A stretch of DNA of 29,306 nucleotides, taken from positions 1 to 29,306 of the IMG/VR virus record IMGVR_UViG_3300025655_000199. One strand, given 5' to 3'. The notes beneath the pieces were generated by a model. That model had not been told where the DNA came from and made no database searches. It saw only the letters and a program-made list of their open reading frames with translations. Positions 7,459 to 14,233 of the stretch are shown here, in pieces (the first letter of the stretch is position 1; every line of letters begins with the position of its first letter). The DNA comes from a virus. Both the position numbers and the translations under genes were made by a program.

Positions 7459-7477
7459 GTTAATCAAGGTGGTTAAC
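7459..7477 (+). promoter_or_regulatory. 5' leader hairpin, copy 1
   Basis: GTTAATC (7459-7465) pairs with GGTTAAC (7471-7477) around loop AAGGT, with a U-G pair in the sixth position. It starts about where transcription should begin. Compared with the copies at 23477 and 23851 the stem sequence differs but pairing, the wobble position and the A-A-R-G-U pentaloop are kept. Likely protects the 5' end or binds a regulator. Confidence 0.65.
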
Positions 7478-7502
7478 AAAAAGTTCTTTAAAATATCATA
7501 AA

Positions 7503-8036
7503 ATGGAACAAACAAAAGCAGCTAGCAGTACAAAATCAAAAACAACTGCTACTAAAATGACTGTCAAAATGAATTCATTGGACATGTCAAAGCCGGAGAT
7601 CAATAAAATGGTTACCAAAGTAATTAACCACGATCCTGTTGTTAATGCTTCCGAACAAACCTTTTCATTACCTGCAACATTGGAAATGGAAAAAGTAGTA
7701 CGGAAATATAAAATTCAACATGCTCATTATCGTGTAGTTATCCAACAAAATAACGATAATTATAAGGTATTCATTCTTATTAATCGCAAGGCAAATGAGA
7801 AGTTCTTTAAAGATAACTTTACGGTACAGCGCAAAAAAGCATATCTTAACGTTACTGAATTTAAAAATGATTCAAAACGTATTGGACGTACGGTTAAATT
7901 TGAACAACTATCAAATGTGTTAAATAAGTATAATGAAATTTTGCTTACTTATAACACAACTGTTGAAACTCAAAACGTTGCTAAGGTAGAAAAAGTTGAA
8001 ACTGCAGCAAAAGAACTTTTGAATTCAATGGAATAA
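7503..8036 (+). CDS. Unknown basic protein, 177 aa
   Basis: ATG at 7503, 25 bases after the leader hairpin. The N-terminal 25 residues are low-complexity Lys/Thr/Ser/Ala (MEQTKAASSTKSKTTATKMT) and look disordered; the central part (about 60-150) is mixed alpha/beta with many Lys and Asn residues; the C-terminus is a helix (KVEKVETAAKELLNSME). The charge suggests nucleic-acid binding, but no known domain is visible. It is the largest product of the short plus-strand cassettes, and is flanked by its own promoter, leader hairpin and terminator. Confidence 0.75.
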   Translation: MEQTKAASSTKSKTTATKMTVKMNSLDMSKPEINKMVTKVINHDPVVNASEQTFSLPATLEMEKVVRKYKIQHAHYRVVIQQNNDNYKVFILINRKANEKFFKDNFTVQRKKAYLNVTEFKNDSKRIGRTVKFEQLSNVLNKYNEILLTYNTTVETQNVAKVEKVETAAKELLNSME

Positions 8037-8039
8037 AAA

Positions 8040-8063
8040 AGGGGACTTTGGTCCTCTTTTTTT
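8040..8063 (+). terminator. Terminator after the 177-aa gene
   Basis: AGGGGAC-TTTG-GTCCTCT (8040-8057) with one G-U pair, followed by seven T, three bases after the stop at 8036. Confidence 0.9.
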
Positions 8064-8067
8064 ATGT

Positions 8068-8098
8068 AAAAAAAAACCGCTAGATTTCTCCAGCGGTT
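8068..8098 (-). terminator. Terminator of the capsid/tail-tube run
   Basis: On the minus strand a 10-bp stem AACCGCTGGA/TCTAGCGGTT closes a GAAA tetraloop and is followed by a run of T (the A run at 8068-8074 on the plus strand). One pair is G-U on the minus strand and A-C on the plus strand, so it works for minus-strand RNA. It faces the plus-strand terminator at 8040-8063. Confidence 0.9.
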
Positions 8099-8120
8099 CC
8101 TTAAAAAAATATAGAATGGC

Positions 8121-8135
8121 TCTAGTCTTTCCTAG
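8121..8135 (-). other. 3' UTR hairpin sharing an exact 15-mer with the 12200 RNA
   Basis: Read on the minus strand this is CTAGGAAAGACTAGA, identical to 12201-12215 on the plus strand, and to 253-268 apart from one extra A. CTAG pairs with CTAG around loop GAAAGA. It sits two bases after the stop of the tail-tube-like gene and about 20 bases before its terminator, the same relative place as in the plus-strand elements. Confidence 0.6.
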
Positions 8136-8137
8136 TG

Positions 8138-8674
8138 TCAAGCTTCTACAACAGTAGAGTCTATTTCAAACATTGGATTAGATTCATAACCTGAGATCGT
8201 TAGCGTATAGCCATTGCGATCTCCGTATGCCTGTCCTGTGCCATTAGATCCAGCAGACATTTCTGCCCCTTTCTCTAATCCACATGACCAATATCTACCA
8301 TTGTTGTCTTTTACTACCACCAAAAGCTTGGTGTTTTGTGCTAGTAATAGTAGTTGATTGCGGGTGTTACATTGTAATTTATTGAACACTAGCGCTACAT
8401 CTTGCTGGTACCATACGGTTCCATTTTCTTGTGATACATTCACAGTTTCTGTATAGCTTGAGCTCTGCTTCGGTACTTCAAATTTATAGAAGCTACCGGT
8501 AGTAAGAGCTACTCCGCCAACATAAATTGCATCAATTTCACAAGTTGATCCAGACACTAAATCATAAGTTACAGCACCATCCGCATTCGCTACAAATACA
8601 TATTCGATTCCACCCACATTGTCTCGGCAATCTAGTGGAATATTACTGGTTATTGCGCAAGCAGATAAACTCAT
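8138..8674 (-). CDS. Probable major tail (tube) protein, 178 aa
   Basis: Beta-rich protein with an N-terminal DCRDNVGGIEYVFVANADG pattern, a central FEVPKQSSSYTETVNVSQEN region and a C-terminal YGDRNGYTLTISGYESNPMF. I recognise this layout from abundant virion proteins beside the capsid gene in Bacteroidota siphoviruses, where it fits a tail tube subunit: about 180 aa, strand-turn-strand with a GxxxxGYTLTxxG ending. It follows the major capsid gene, separated by 50 bases, and ends the run. A head decoration protein is the main alternative. Confidence 0.55.
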   Translation of the reverse strand: MSLSACAITSNIPLDCRDNVGGIEYVFVANADGAVTYDLVSGSTCEIDAIYVGGVALTTGSFYKFEVPKQSSSYTETVNVSQENGTVWYQQDVALVFNKLQCNTRNQLLLLAQNTKLLVVVKDNNGRYWSCGLEKGAEMSAGSNGTGQAYGDRNGYTLTISGYESNPMFEIDSTVVEA

Positions 8675-8724
8675 TTCTTATTAGGTTTTTTTAAAGGGCG
8701 GCTGTTACCCCGCCCTTATTAAAT

Positions 8725-9654
8725 TTAGACGTTAGAGACAAATTGGTTCGATAACGCGGCCGTCCCGAAGCGGAATTTACTCATGAATTTAACCACGTCC
8801 ACACTTGGATCGTAGTAGAAACGGAAATTATCTTGGTCGTCAATCAATCCTGTTCCCATGAAAGCGTACTTTTTAGGACCAACAATTACTTGAGAAGTAG
8901 AAATTCCGGGTGCACCGAAAATAGTTACGTTAGTTCCAGGAAAAGTAAAAGCTTGTGCTATGCCTCCTGTGCCGTTTGAAAGATTAGGATACTGTGCAAT
9001 GATTGCGTTACCCTGGTTCATCAAACCTTGTACAACTTTAGAGTATTGAGACATTGACATGTACATTACCAAGTCGTCTTCTTGCTTCAACTCGTTAGAG
9101 AGAAGATCAATCATTCCCCATACATTTGCAAATGAGTTAGAAGCAGTCCAAGCGCCTGCGTAAGCAGTACCGTCCGCAGCACCATTAGCTACAGAAATTT
9201 GATCAAGAAGACCAACTACGCAAGATCCAGAAGTACCATCTCCAGCCCAAATGCTTTCTTCGATAAATTTACCGATTTGACGTACTTTGTAATCCGCTAC
9301 TGCAGTTTCAAATGGTACTACGTCTTGATAAGCCGAAGGACTCATTTGAGAAGATAACCAATACTCACGAAGAGTGTCTGGGCAAAGTTCCTCTTTAACT
9401 TGGTATCCCTTTACGCAGAGGTCGGTTTGTGTGAATGCGGTAGTGTTATTACCAACTTGAGCTGCTCCAAATCCACAAGAAAGATCGGTAACGTCTACAA
9501 CACCACCAAGGATGTTGATGGCGGTAGTTCCTGCCGTAAGTCCAGGACGAACAGTCAAGTATGAAACTGATTGTGGCTTAAGTATAGATCGAGTTACAAG
9601 TTCGGTACTTAACTGATCCGTGTATGCGCTTAAGCCTGATAGATTAAATGACAT
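8725..9654 (-). CDS. Major capsid protein, 309 aa
   Basis: Expected HK97-type shell protein: MSFNLSGLSAYTDQLSTELV at the N-terminus, a central spine-helix region (VADYKVRQIGKFIEESIWAG, about 125-150), an A-domain-like segment with LVMYMSMSQYSKVVQGLM, and a C-terminal FYYDPSVDVVKFMSKFRFGT ending. It lies directly after a scaffold-like gene (16-base gap) and before the tail-tube-like gene, a standard capsid neighbourhood. No delta-domain is visible; the separate acidic 192-aa protein upstream would provide scaffolding. Confidence 0.85.
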   Translation of the reverse strand: MSFNLSGLSAYTDQLSTELVTRSILKPQSVSYLTVRPGLTAGTTAINILGGVVDVTDLSCGFGAAQVGNNTTAFTQTDLCVKGYQVKEELCPDTLREYWLSSQMSPSAYQDVVPFETAVADYKVRQIGKFIEESIWAGDGTSGSCVVGLLDQISVANGAADGTAYAGAWTASNSFANVWGMIDLLSNELKQEDDLVMYMSMSQYSKVVQGLMNQGNAIIAQYPNLSNGTGGIAQAFTFPGTNVTIFGAPGISTSQVIVGPKKYAFMGTGLIDDQDNFRFYYDPSVDVVKFMSKFRFGTAALSNQFVSNV

Positions 9655-9670
9655 AATTTATTTGATTTGT

Positions 9671-10249
9671 TTATTTTTTGTAAAATTCTCTACGAAGGTT
9701 AGCAATACGTGAGTATGCATCAAGCACTTCGTTTTCTGTTTTGTTAAAGTTCAATTTAGAAAAAGATTTCTTCATTGACTCTTTTGCAGGACCATTTTTA
9801 TACTCCTCAAAAGATTTTTTCATTTCTTCAACTTCGGTTTTAATTGCTTGAATTTCTTCAACAATAGGAGCAACTAACTCCAAGATAGCCTCTGGAGTCA
9901 TCCCAGATTCTACAACTGCTTCGGCAACTTCAAGAACAGAAGATTCCTCTTCCATTTTTTCCTCTTTACCGGCTTCTAAAGATCCTTCCCCTTCTGCATC
10001 TGGTTCTTTTACACCCGTGATTGTACCCTCTGCGTCAACAGTAATTACAATTCCACTTTCGGTTGTATGTTCTCCCTCTGGGGCAGAAACCTTATTACCT
10101 TCCGAGTCGATAACAAAAAGCTTTTGCCCTGGAGCAAAACTTTCGTCCGAATCATTCATAATTTTGGTTCCGTCCGCTAAGGTAGCTTCATCGAACTTAT
10201 GCATGCCAAGTAGTACTTTAATTACACCTAATACTTCTTTTTTAGTCAT
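9671..10249 (-). CDS. Probable scaffolding protein, 192 aa
   Basis: Very acidic and low in aromatic residues, with a disordered Glu/Gly/Ser-rich middle (about 80-105, with EGEGSLEAGKEEKMEEES) followed by a coiled-coil region (about 120-155, PIVEEIQAIKTEVEEMKKSF) and a basic C-terminal end (NLRREFYKK). An acidic coiled coil with a basic C-terminal end, immediately upstream of the capsid gene, is typical of scaffolds, which are removed by the head protease during maturation. First gene of a run with its own promoter at 10285-10314. Confidence 0.75.
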   Translation of the reverse strand: MTKKEVLGVIKVLLGMHKFDEATLADGTKIMNDSDESFAPGQKLFVIDSEGNKVSAPEGEHTTESGIVITVDAEGTITGVKEPDAEGEGSLEAGKEEKMEEESSVLEVAEAVVESGMTPEAILELVAPIVEEIQAIKTEVEEMKKSFEEYKNGPAKESMKKSFSKLNFNKTENEVLDAYSRIANLRREFYKK

Positions 10250-10284
10250 GCGGTTTTTATTTTTTTTAGGTTAATACCTATTAT

Positions 10285-10314
10285 TAAATATAGCGTATAT
10301 CTGTATTGACAAAA
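10285..10314 (-). promoter_or_regulatory. Promoter of the scaffold-capsid-tail tube run
   Basis: On the minus strand TTTTG (10314-10310), 17 bases, then TATATTTA (10292-10285), a good match to the Bacteroidota TTTG / TAnnTTTG promoter. Transcription would start near 10278, about 28 bases before the scaffold ATG. It lies just downstream of a terminator, so the capsid run is an independent unit. Confidence 0.65.
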
Positions 10315-10322
10315 GTTATAAC

Positions 10323-10348
10323 AAAAAAAAGGGGACCGAAGTCCCCTT
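10323..10348 (-). terminator. UUCG terminator of the small minus-strand gene
   Basis: On the minus strand AAGGGGAC-TTCG-GTCCCCTT followed by eight T: an 8-bp stem with a C(UUCG)G tetraloop. It isolates the transcript from 10671 from the capsid promoter. A second hairpin precedes it, GTTAGT/ACTAAC at 10381-10399, echoing the hairpin-then-terminator layout elsewhere in the genome. Confidence 0.85.
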
Positions 10349-10416
10349 AAAAAACAAAATAGCTATAGATTTACTATGCTGTTAGTATCATGAACTAACA
10401 TATTATATATCGGACT

Positions 10417-10671
10417 TCACATTTTTTTTTTCACACTATACCCATTATTATCTTTATGCGCGTTATGTTTATAATATTTTGGGTTACCCGTTTTACCATT
10501 TGCCATTTGCCATACGTAATGGGTAGAGTGACCAACATGTTGTGCTGCTTCACGTAAGGTTTTATATGAACAAACATATTCATCATTTAAAAAAATATCC
10601 CAACCAGCCCCGGATGGACCTTTACCCGTACCATTAATACCCCTTAAATCTCCGCGTTTATTTAATTTCAT
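10417..10671 (-). CDS. Small DNA-binding-like protein (NUMOD/HTH type), 84 aa
   Basis: The frame extends upstream to 10761, but that part would be an AT-rich hydrophobic stretch overlapping the divergent plus-strand gene. ATG at 10671 (MKLNKRGDLRGINGTGKGPS) is preferred. Residues 25-70 contain an EYVCSYKTLREAAQHVGHST segment followed by WQMANGKTGNPKYYKH. This resembles the NUMOD-type helix-turn-helix at the C-terminus of phage homing endonucleases. No HNH or GIY-YIG nuclease part is present, so it is either a free-standing DNA-binding protein or the remnant of a homing endonuclease. It stands alone with its own terminator between the 137-aa gene and the scaffold. Confidence 0.55.
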   Translation of the reverse strand: MKLNKRGDLRGINGTGKGPSGAGWDIFLNDEYVCSYKTLREAAQHVGHSTHYVWQMANGKTGNPKYYKHNAHKDNNGYSVKKKM

Positions 10672-10714
10672 TACTAATAACATATATATTATATATATTA
10701 TATAACAATAGTTT

Positions 10715-10894
10715 ATGTTTAAACCTATTAAAATTACATCGAGCGAGTTTATTGAAAGCAATGGAAGTACTCAAAAAATTTATTATACGCTTGCAACACA
10801 TCCCGAGTTTGAGTCATTAACACGAGACACAGTTTATATCTCTATTAACGGAACCAAATATTTTTTTTATAAAACTAAACAAATCGAAGATTAA
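10715..10894 (+). CDS. Small unknown protein, 59 aa
   Basis: ATG at 10715, TAA at 10892-10894. Begins MFKPIKITSSEFIESNGSTQ and ends KYFFYKTKQIED, a mixed alpha/beta composition with normal amino-acid use. The gene diverges from the minus-strand gene starting at 10671, with an AT-rich dyad region between them, and is followed by a strong terminator at 10941. Codon use resembles the other small plus-strand genes. Function unknown. Confidence 0.6.
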   Translation: MFKPIKITSSEFIESNGSTQKIYYTLATHPEFESLTRDTVYISINGTKYFFYKTKQIED

Positions 10895-10940
10895 CCTATA
10901 GAAACAAATAATAAGTTTAGATTTATTATATTTTTTTTTA

Positions 10941-10973
10941 AAAGGAGGGTACGGGTCGCCCTCCTTTTTTTTT
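10941..10973 (+). terminator. Terminator after the 59-aa gene
   Basis: AAAGGAGGG (10941-10949) and CCCTCCTTT (10959-10967) pair around a short loop, followed by a T run. The T run may also serve as the upstream element for the next cassette, which starts at 11012 with TATATTGA about a dozen bases later. Confidence 0.85.
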
Positions 10974-11011
10974 GAAACATATTTTATATTGAGTATATAA
11001 AAATAAAAAAA

Positions 11012-11215
11012 ATGAGTATATCTAAAATTATTCCCAGTAACCAATTTTATTATTATACCTATATTAATGGTAATAACATAGAAGAATACCAAGGATTTTG
11101 TATTGACCAGGGATATGAATGGAGACACGTTATTAACGGCGAAATAAAAAATACAAAGTTTTTTGAAAGTTTTACTCAATGGTTTAATTTTAACCTTGAA
11201 AAAAGAAACAAGTAA
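11012..11215 (+). CDS. Small unknown protein, 67 aa
   Basis: ATG at 11012 after an A-rich leader. Starts MSISKIIPSNQFYYYTYING and ends FTQWFNFNLEKRNK; aromatic-rich and soluble, with no known motif. Possible promoter TTTTATATTGAG just upstream (about 10982-10993). No terminator follows directly; transcription would run into the disrupted reading frame at 11238-11583. Confidence 0.6.
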   Translation: MSISKIIPSNQFYYYTYINGNNIEEYQGFCIDQGYEWRHVINGEIKNTKFFESFTQWFNFNLEKRNK

Positions 11216-11237
11216 AAACCTTGTTAATATATAATAT

Positions 11238-11583
11238 AACTATTTTACATACGACCTAGGCGCAACCCTAGAGCAAATTTAAATTCCTAAGCAATTAGGT
11301 GCCGAAACCGTAAGATCTCGGATGAACTTTCTACGGGCTCAATATGAGTTGTTCGAGTTTGGAATAGACATAATAATTAGACCCATTGAAACGGCCCGCG
11401 AAACTTTTGTAAGTATTTGGAGCGCCCTAGCGGATATCCCTTCAATCGGCATTACTCTTTTTTAAAAAATTAAACTTACAGCAGCGGGCGCATGGTTCAC
11501 TTGAAATACCAAATAAAAAAAATAAGTTCTGGTTTAAACCAAATAAAATAAAGGAACTTTATAAGATGTATTCAAAAGTGTGA
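11238..11583 (+). pseudogene. Disrupted protein-coding region of about 115 codons
   Basis: One frame encodes YDLGATLEQI, stops at TAA 11280-11282, and continues as IPKQLGAETVRSR then MNFLRAQYELFEFGIDIII... to TAA at 11463-11465. At the six-T/six-A run (11458-11469) a +1 shift leads into a frame reading KKLNLQQRAHGSLEIPNKK and on to TGA at 11581-11583. The residues look like real protein throughout. Intact parts are the 47-aa ORF 11322-11465 and the tail frame. Explanations: a decaying gene, sequence errors at homopolymers, or, less likely, a programmed +1 shift. I do not recognise the protein. Confidence 0.55.
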
Positions 11584-11597
11584 AACACTTGAATACA
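11567..11597. terminator. Hairpin between the disrupted ORF and the 137-aa gene
   Basis: TGTATTCAA (11567-11575) pairs with TTGAATACA (11589-11597), and after a two-base bulge GTG pairs with CAC around loop TGAAA. It lies between convergent frames (stops at 11583 and 11606). The flanks are AT-rich rather than a clean T run, so termination strength is uncertain. Confidence 0.5.
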
Positions 11598-11605
11598 GAT
11601 TAAAG

Positions 11606-12019
11606 TTACTCTTCGTATACCCAGTACTTTAAATTAAGTAATACTTCAATTGGTTCGTCGTTAACAACAGTTAACACTTGAAACCAATTCACACCATCAA
11701 CATCCTTAAACACTGTTTGAAGAACACCTTGAGTTGGATGTAAACCTTGTTTATATTCCTTCTTGATTTGAGCAAGTAAATCTGCATTGGGTGCACTACC
11801 TCTTGGATATACCTTTACCTTTCTACCACATGAAAACGAGTTAAGAACTTGATCTATAATGATTGGTTCTTCGTCGTTTTCAATCCAAATCTTTTGATTA
11901 AAAAAATACTCATCTTCGTCGTCTACGACGAAAGCACCGGTAGGTGCTAAAAATGGTACATAATTATCTTCTGGTATATACCTTGTATTAGGACTTGGAT
12001 AGGGATAGGTTTTTTCCAT
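11606..12019 (-). CDS. Unknown protein, 137 aa, in the head-gene region
   Basis: ATG at 12019. Acidic and proline-rich N-terminus (MEKTYPYPSPNTRYIPEDNY), then beta-rich segments (EEPIIIDQVLNSFSCGRKVK, VLQTVFKDVDGVNWFQVLTV). No known motif. It lies alone between the head protease and the NUMOD-like gene. About 210 bases separate it from the protease, a space that holds the plus-strand RNA at 12127-12252. It may be a virion or assembly protein by position. Confidence 0.6.
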   Translation of the reverse strand: MEKTYPYPSPNTRYIPEDNYVPFLAPTGAFVVDDEDEYFFNQKIWIENDEEPIIIDQVLNSFSCGRKVKVYPRGSAPNADLLAQIKKEYKQGLHPTQGVLQTVFKDVDGVNWFQVLTVVNDEPIEVLLNLKYWVYEE

Positions 12020-12089
12020 AACAACTCGATTTGTTATTTTAACAAAGGCTAGTTTTAATTATAAATTGATTAAAAAAAAATATATTCTA

Positions 12090-12122
12090 GTTTTTTTAAT
12101 TCAATATTTTGGTTTATATTTA
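12090..12122 (+). promoter_or_regulatory. Promoter of the free-standing RNA
   Basis: TTTTTTTAATTC (about 12092-12103), then TATATTTA (12115-12122) and four bases (CACT) before the first hairpin at 12127. This matches 23441-23472 (T run, TATATTTA, CACT, hairpin) closely. Confidence 0.7.
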
Positions 12123-12126
12123 CACT

Positions 12127-12252
12127 ATCTTTAGGATGATATAAAGATAAAGATTAGTGTTCATTCATTTGAATTTTAGTTTTTGATTTTAATTTGACTT
12201 CTAGGAAAGACTAGATACGGAGAGGCAGATCATCCTGCACTCTCCTTTTTTT
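12127..12252 (+). ncRNA. Free-standing structured RNA of about 125 nt (copy B)
   Basis: Promoter upstream and terminator at the end, with no ORF between. Stem 1: ATCTTTA/TAAAGAT (12127-12133/12142-12148), loop GGATGATA. A U-rich linker follows. Stem 2: TCTAG/CTAGA (12200-12204/12211-12215), loop GAAAGA. Stem 3: GGAGAG-GCAG (12219-12228) with CTGC-(bulged A12239)-CTCTCC (12235-12245), loop ATCATC, then seven T. Loops 1 and 3 are complementary (GATGAT with ATCATC), allowing a kissing interaction. Copy A (220-307) keeps the pairing through compensatory changes. The 3' end overlaps the last codons of the convergent head protease gene, so it is also antisense to that mRNA's end. Confidence 0.7.
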
Positions 12253-14233
12253 CTTTTACCATTTCACCAAAAAAACCTTCAACAGAAAAACCTTTGATTT
12301 TACCCTGTTTAATTAAATCCCAACTTGTATTATCCATAACCCTCATAGAGATCATCCAAGTCCCTTTGGGTAACTTAAAGCCCATCGCTTTTGACTTATC
12401 CATTTCGGGATCTTCAATAATCCAAGACTCGTATACATAGTTCTTTTCTCTTACATCTTCGGTATCATGCTCAATGTTTGTTTGATTGAGCTTCATTTGT
12501 CTCATGAATTTTTCCGCGATTTGACGTATTGTATCTTCGGTAAAATAAACGTAATACTTAGAACCATCCTCTGCTTTACGAGGTATTTCAATATCGGGAA
12601 TCATTGCTGGACCTGTTACAATACGTTTATCCTCTGCAAAATGGTAATCTGCAGTTGTAACAGGATAATCGCTAGCCATTCGTCTACGAACTCTATAAAA
12701 ATTATTACCCGGATTTGCTATGTCACCTGCGATACCAACAGCAGGTCCTTTATTTTCTAATTTATTATCTGTTACATTAACATAATACTTTTGCCAGCGA
12801 TGCTTACAGTTAACGCCTCCTTTGTATTTCCAAATAGAATATGTAGATGTACCACCTTCACCAAACCCTGCGTTAACCGCAATGTTTTCCATTTCTTTAA
12901 TATCTTGATAAGTATACCAACGGTTAAGTTGTATCATTTGTCTACAAAACTGTCTCTCTGGTGTAGGCCCTTCATACTTATAAACTGTAAATCCTGTATC
13001 TTTACCTGCATATTCTTTAAGATCTTCAATATCATTTGAATTACCAATATTAGGGGCAATCTCTGCGTTTGCAAATGCTTGATGTGGATACCCTAAACGA
13101 GCAGCAGCAAACAGTATTGCTCTTGTAACTAAATCATCCTTTTTATCTTTATCCTTTGTTATTTCGTCAACATAAACCGGTAAACCCGTTGTATCAATTG
13201 TAAAATCTTGATCTGGGATATATTCGGCAATCACATCTAAATGCCCAGTCATATATGATACGTTATGATACATTTTAAGCTGTTCGTCAATTTCAACAAT
13301 TAAATCCATGAAATCATTAACAAGTATACTTGCTTCGTATAAATCATTAACCGTTGCGTGTTTTTCCGTAATTGCTTTTTGTTCAATACCAAATACAGTA
13401 TCCGCTAAAATTGCAGCGCTGCGTATCATACCCGCAACCTCTTCGTCTGGATTCATTGCAATTAAATGCTTAAAGGTTTTTTGGGCGCCGGGACACAATT
13501 TAAAATGACGTGTTGTATAACCCAATACATCCATTTCGCCTTCGGTTAACTCTGCCATTGACATTCGGATTTCTTCCAATTTGTTTGATGCCCACTCAAT
13601 TCCTGCAGTACCACCCCAAGCATCCCACATTAATCCACCGCAGCCTTCGCTATATGGCGTATCGCTGTTTTGTTTGTGACGAGCAAAGGATGCCATACGT
13701 GCAATTGTTTCTTCGCTTATATTTTCACGTTTTGCCAATTGGTTTGCACGTGCCCATCCAACAGGAGTACCACACTTTTGATCTGGGTTTTTGTCTCGCC
13801 ACTTTAAAGCGCGTTTAGCGGCATTTGTTGCAGATTCTGGGTAATCATTATAAGTTTCAAATTTCTCGGCAGACGATTTAACTGGCACACAATTAGGCAC
13901 CATTTTACCACCCTTACCAGGCTTTAAACCAATTGCTTCGTAACCTGGCCAACACGCATCTTCCAAACCCTCAAATTGTGCTTCACCCTCCCAATAAGAA
14001 TAGCATACAGCTAAACGTTGATCCTCTTCTGGAAACTCACCAGACAGATCACTCATACAGCGACCAATGAAATCACCTTCATCTTCCCCTGCTCTAGGTT
14101 CTACAAATCTCTCTTCCTTGAAATATAAAAACGTTTCTTCGATAGCAGGATTTTCTACTAATGCGATAGCATCAACGCCTAGTTTAAGGTTGTCATCCTC
14201 TGCTATTACTAATTCAACTACTCTTTTGTTCAT
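12230..14233 (-). CDS. XkdF-like head maturation protease with extra domains, 667 aa
   Basis: The C-terminal 170 or so residues fit the XkdF-type phage protease: GPAMIPDIEIPRKAEDGSKY, LNQTNIEHD with the probable catalytic His, then PKGTWMISMRV and KIKGFSVEGFFG with the probable catalytic Ser. The N-terminus (LGVDAIALVENPAIEETFLY) is also typical. Between them lie GRCMSDL...AVCYSYWEGE, a CGTPVGWARANQLAKRENIS segment common in phage proteases, and FCRQMIQLNRWYTYQDIKEM...STYSIWKYKGGVNCKHRW. It would remove scaffold and trim capsid. Start overlaps the tape-measure stop by four bases. At 667 aa it is longer than the family's usual size, reflecting several accessory domains. Confidence 0.75.
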   Translation of the reverse strand: MNKRVVELVIAEDDNLKLGVDAIALVENPAIEETFLYFKEERFVEPRAGEDEGDFIGRCMSDLSGEFPEEDQRLAVCYSYWEGEAQFEGLEDACWPGYEAIGLKPGKGGKMVPNCVPVKSSAEKFETYNDYPESATNAAKRALKWRDKNPDQKCGTPVGWARANQLAKRENISEETIARMASFARHKQNSDTPYSEGCGGLMWDAWGGTAGIEWASNKLEEIRMSMAELTEGEMDVLGYTTRHFKLCPGAQKTFKHLIAMNPDEEVAGMIRSAAILADTVFGIEQKAITEKHATVNDLYEASILVNDFMDLIVEIDEQLKMYHNVSYMTGHLDVIAEYIPDQDFTIDTTGLPVYVDEITKDKDKKDDLVTRAILFAAARLGYPHQAFANAEIAPNIGNSNDIEDLKEYAGKDTGFTVYKYEGPTPERQFCRQMIQLNRWYTYQDIKEMENIAVNAGFGEGGTSTYSIWKYKGGVNCKHRWQKYYVNVTDNKLENKGPAVGIAGDIANPGNNFYRVRRRMASDYPVTTADYHFAEDKRIVTGPAMIPDIEIPRKAEDGSKYYVYFTEDTIRQIAEKFMRQMKLNQTNIEHDTEDVREKNYVYESWIIEDPEMDKSKAMGFKLPKGTWMISMRVMDNTSWDLIKQGKIKGFSVEGFFGEMVKEKKESAG

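Noticed and set aside
11330-11400. Possible tRNA because of GTTCGAGT near 11351
   Set aside because: The bases flanking the T-loop-like motif do not pair as a T stem, and no acceptor or anticodon arm fits. The region reads as protein.
12210-12252. Minus-strand terminator after the head protease
   Set aside because: The stem is present on both strands but the T run follows it only in the plus direction.
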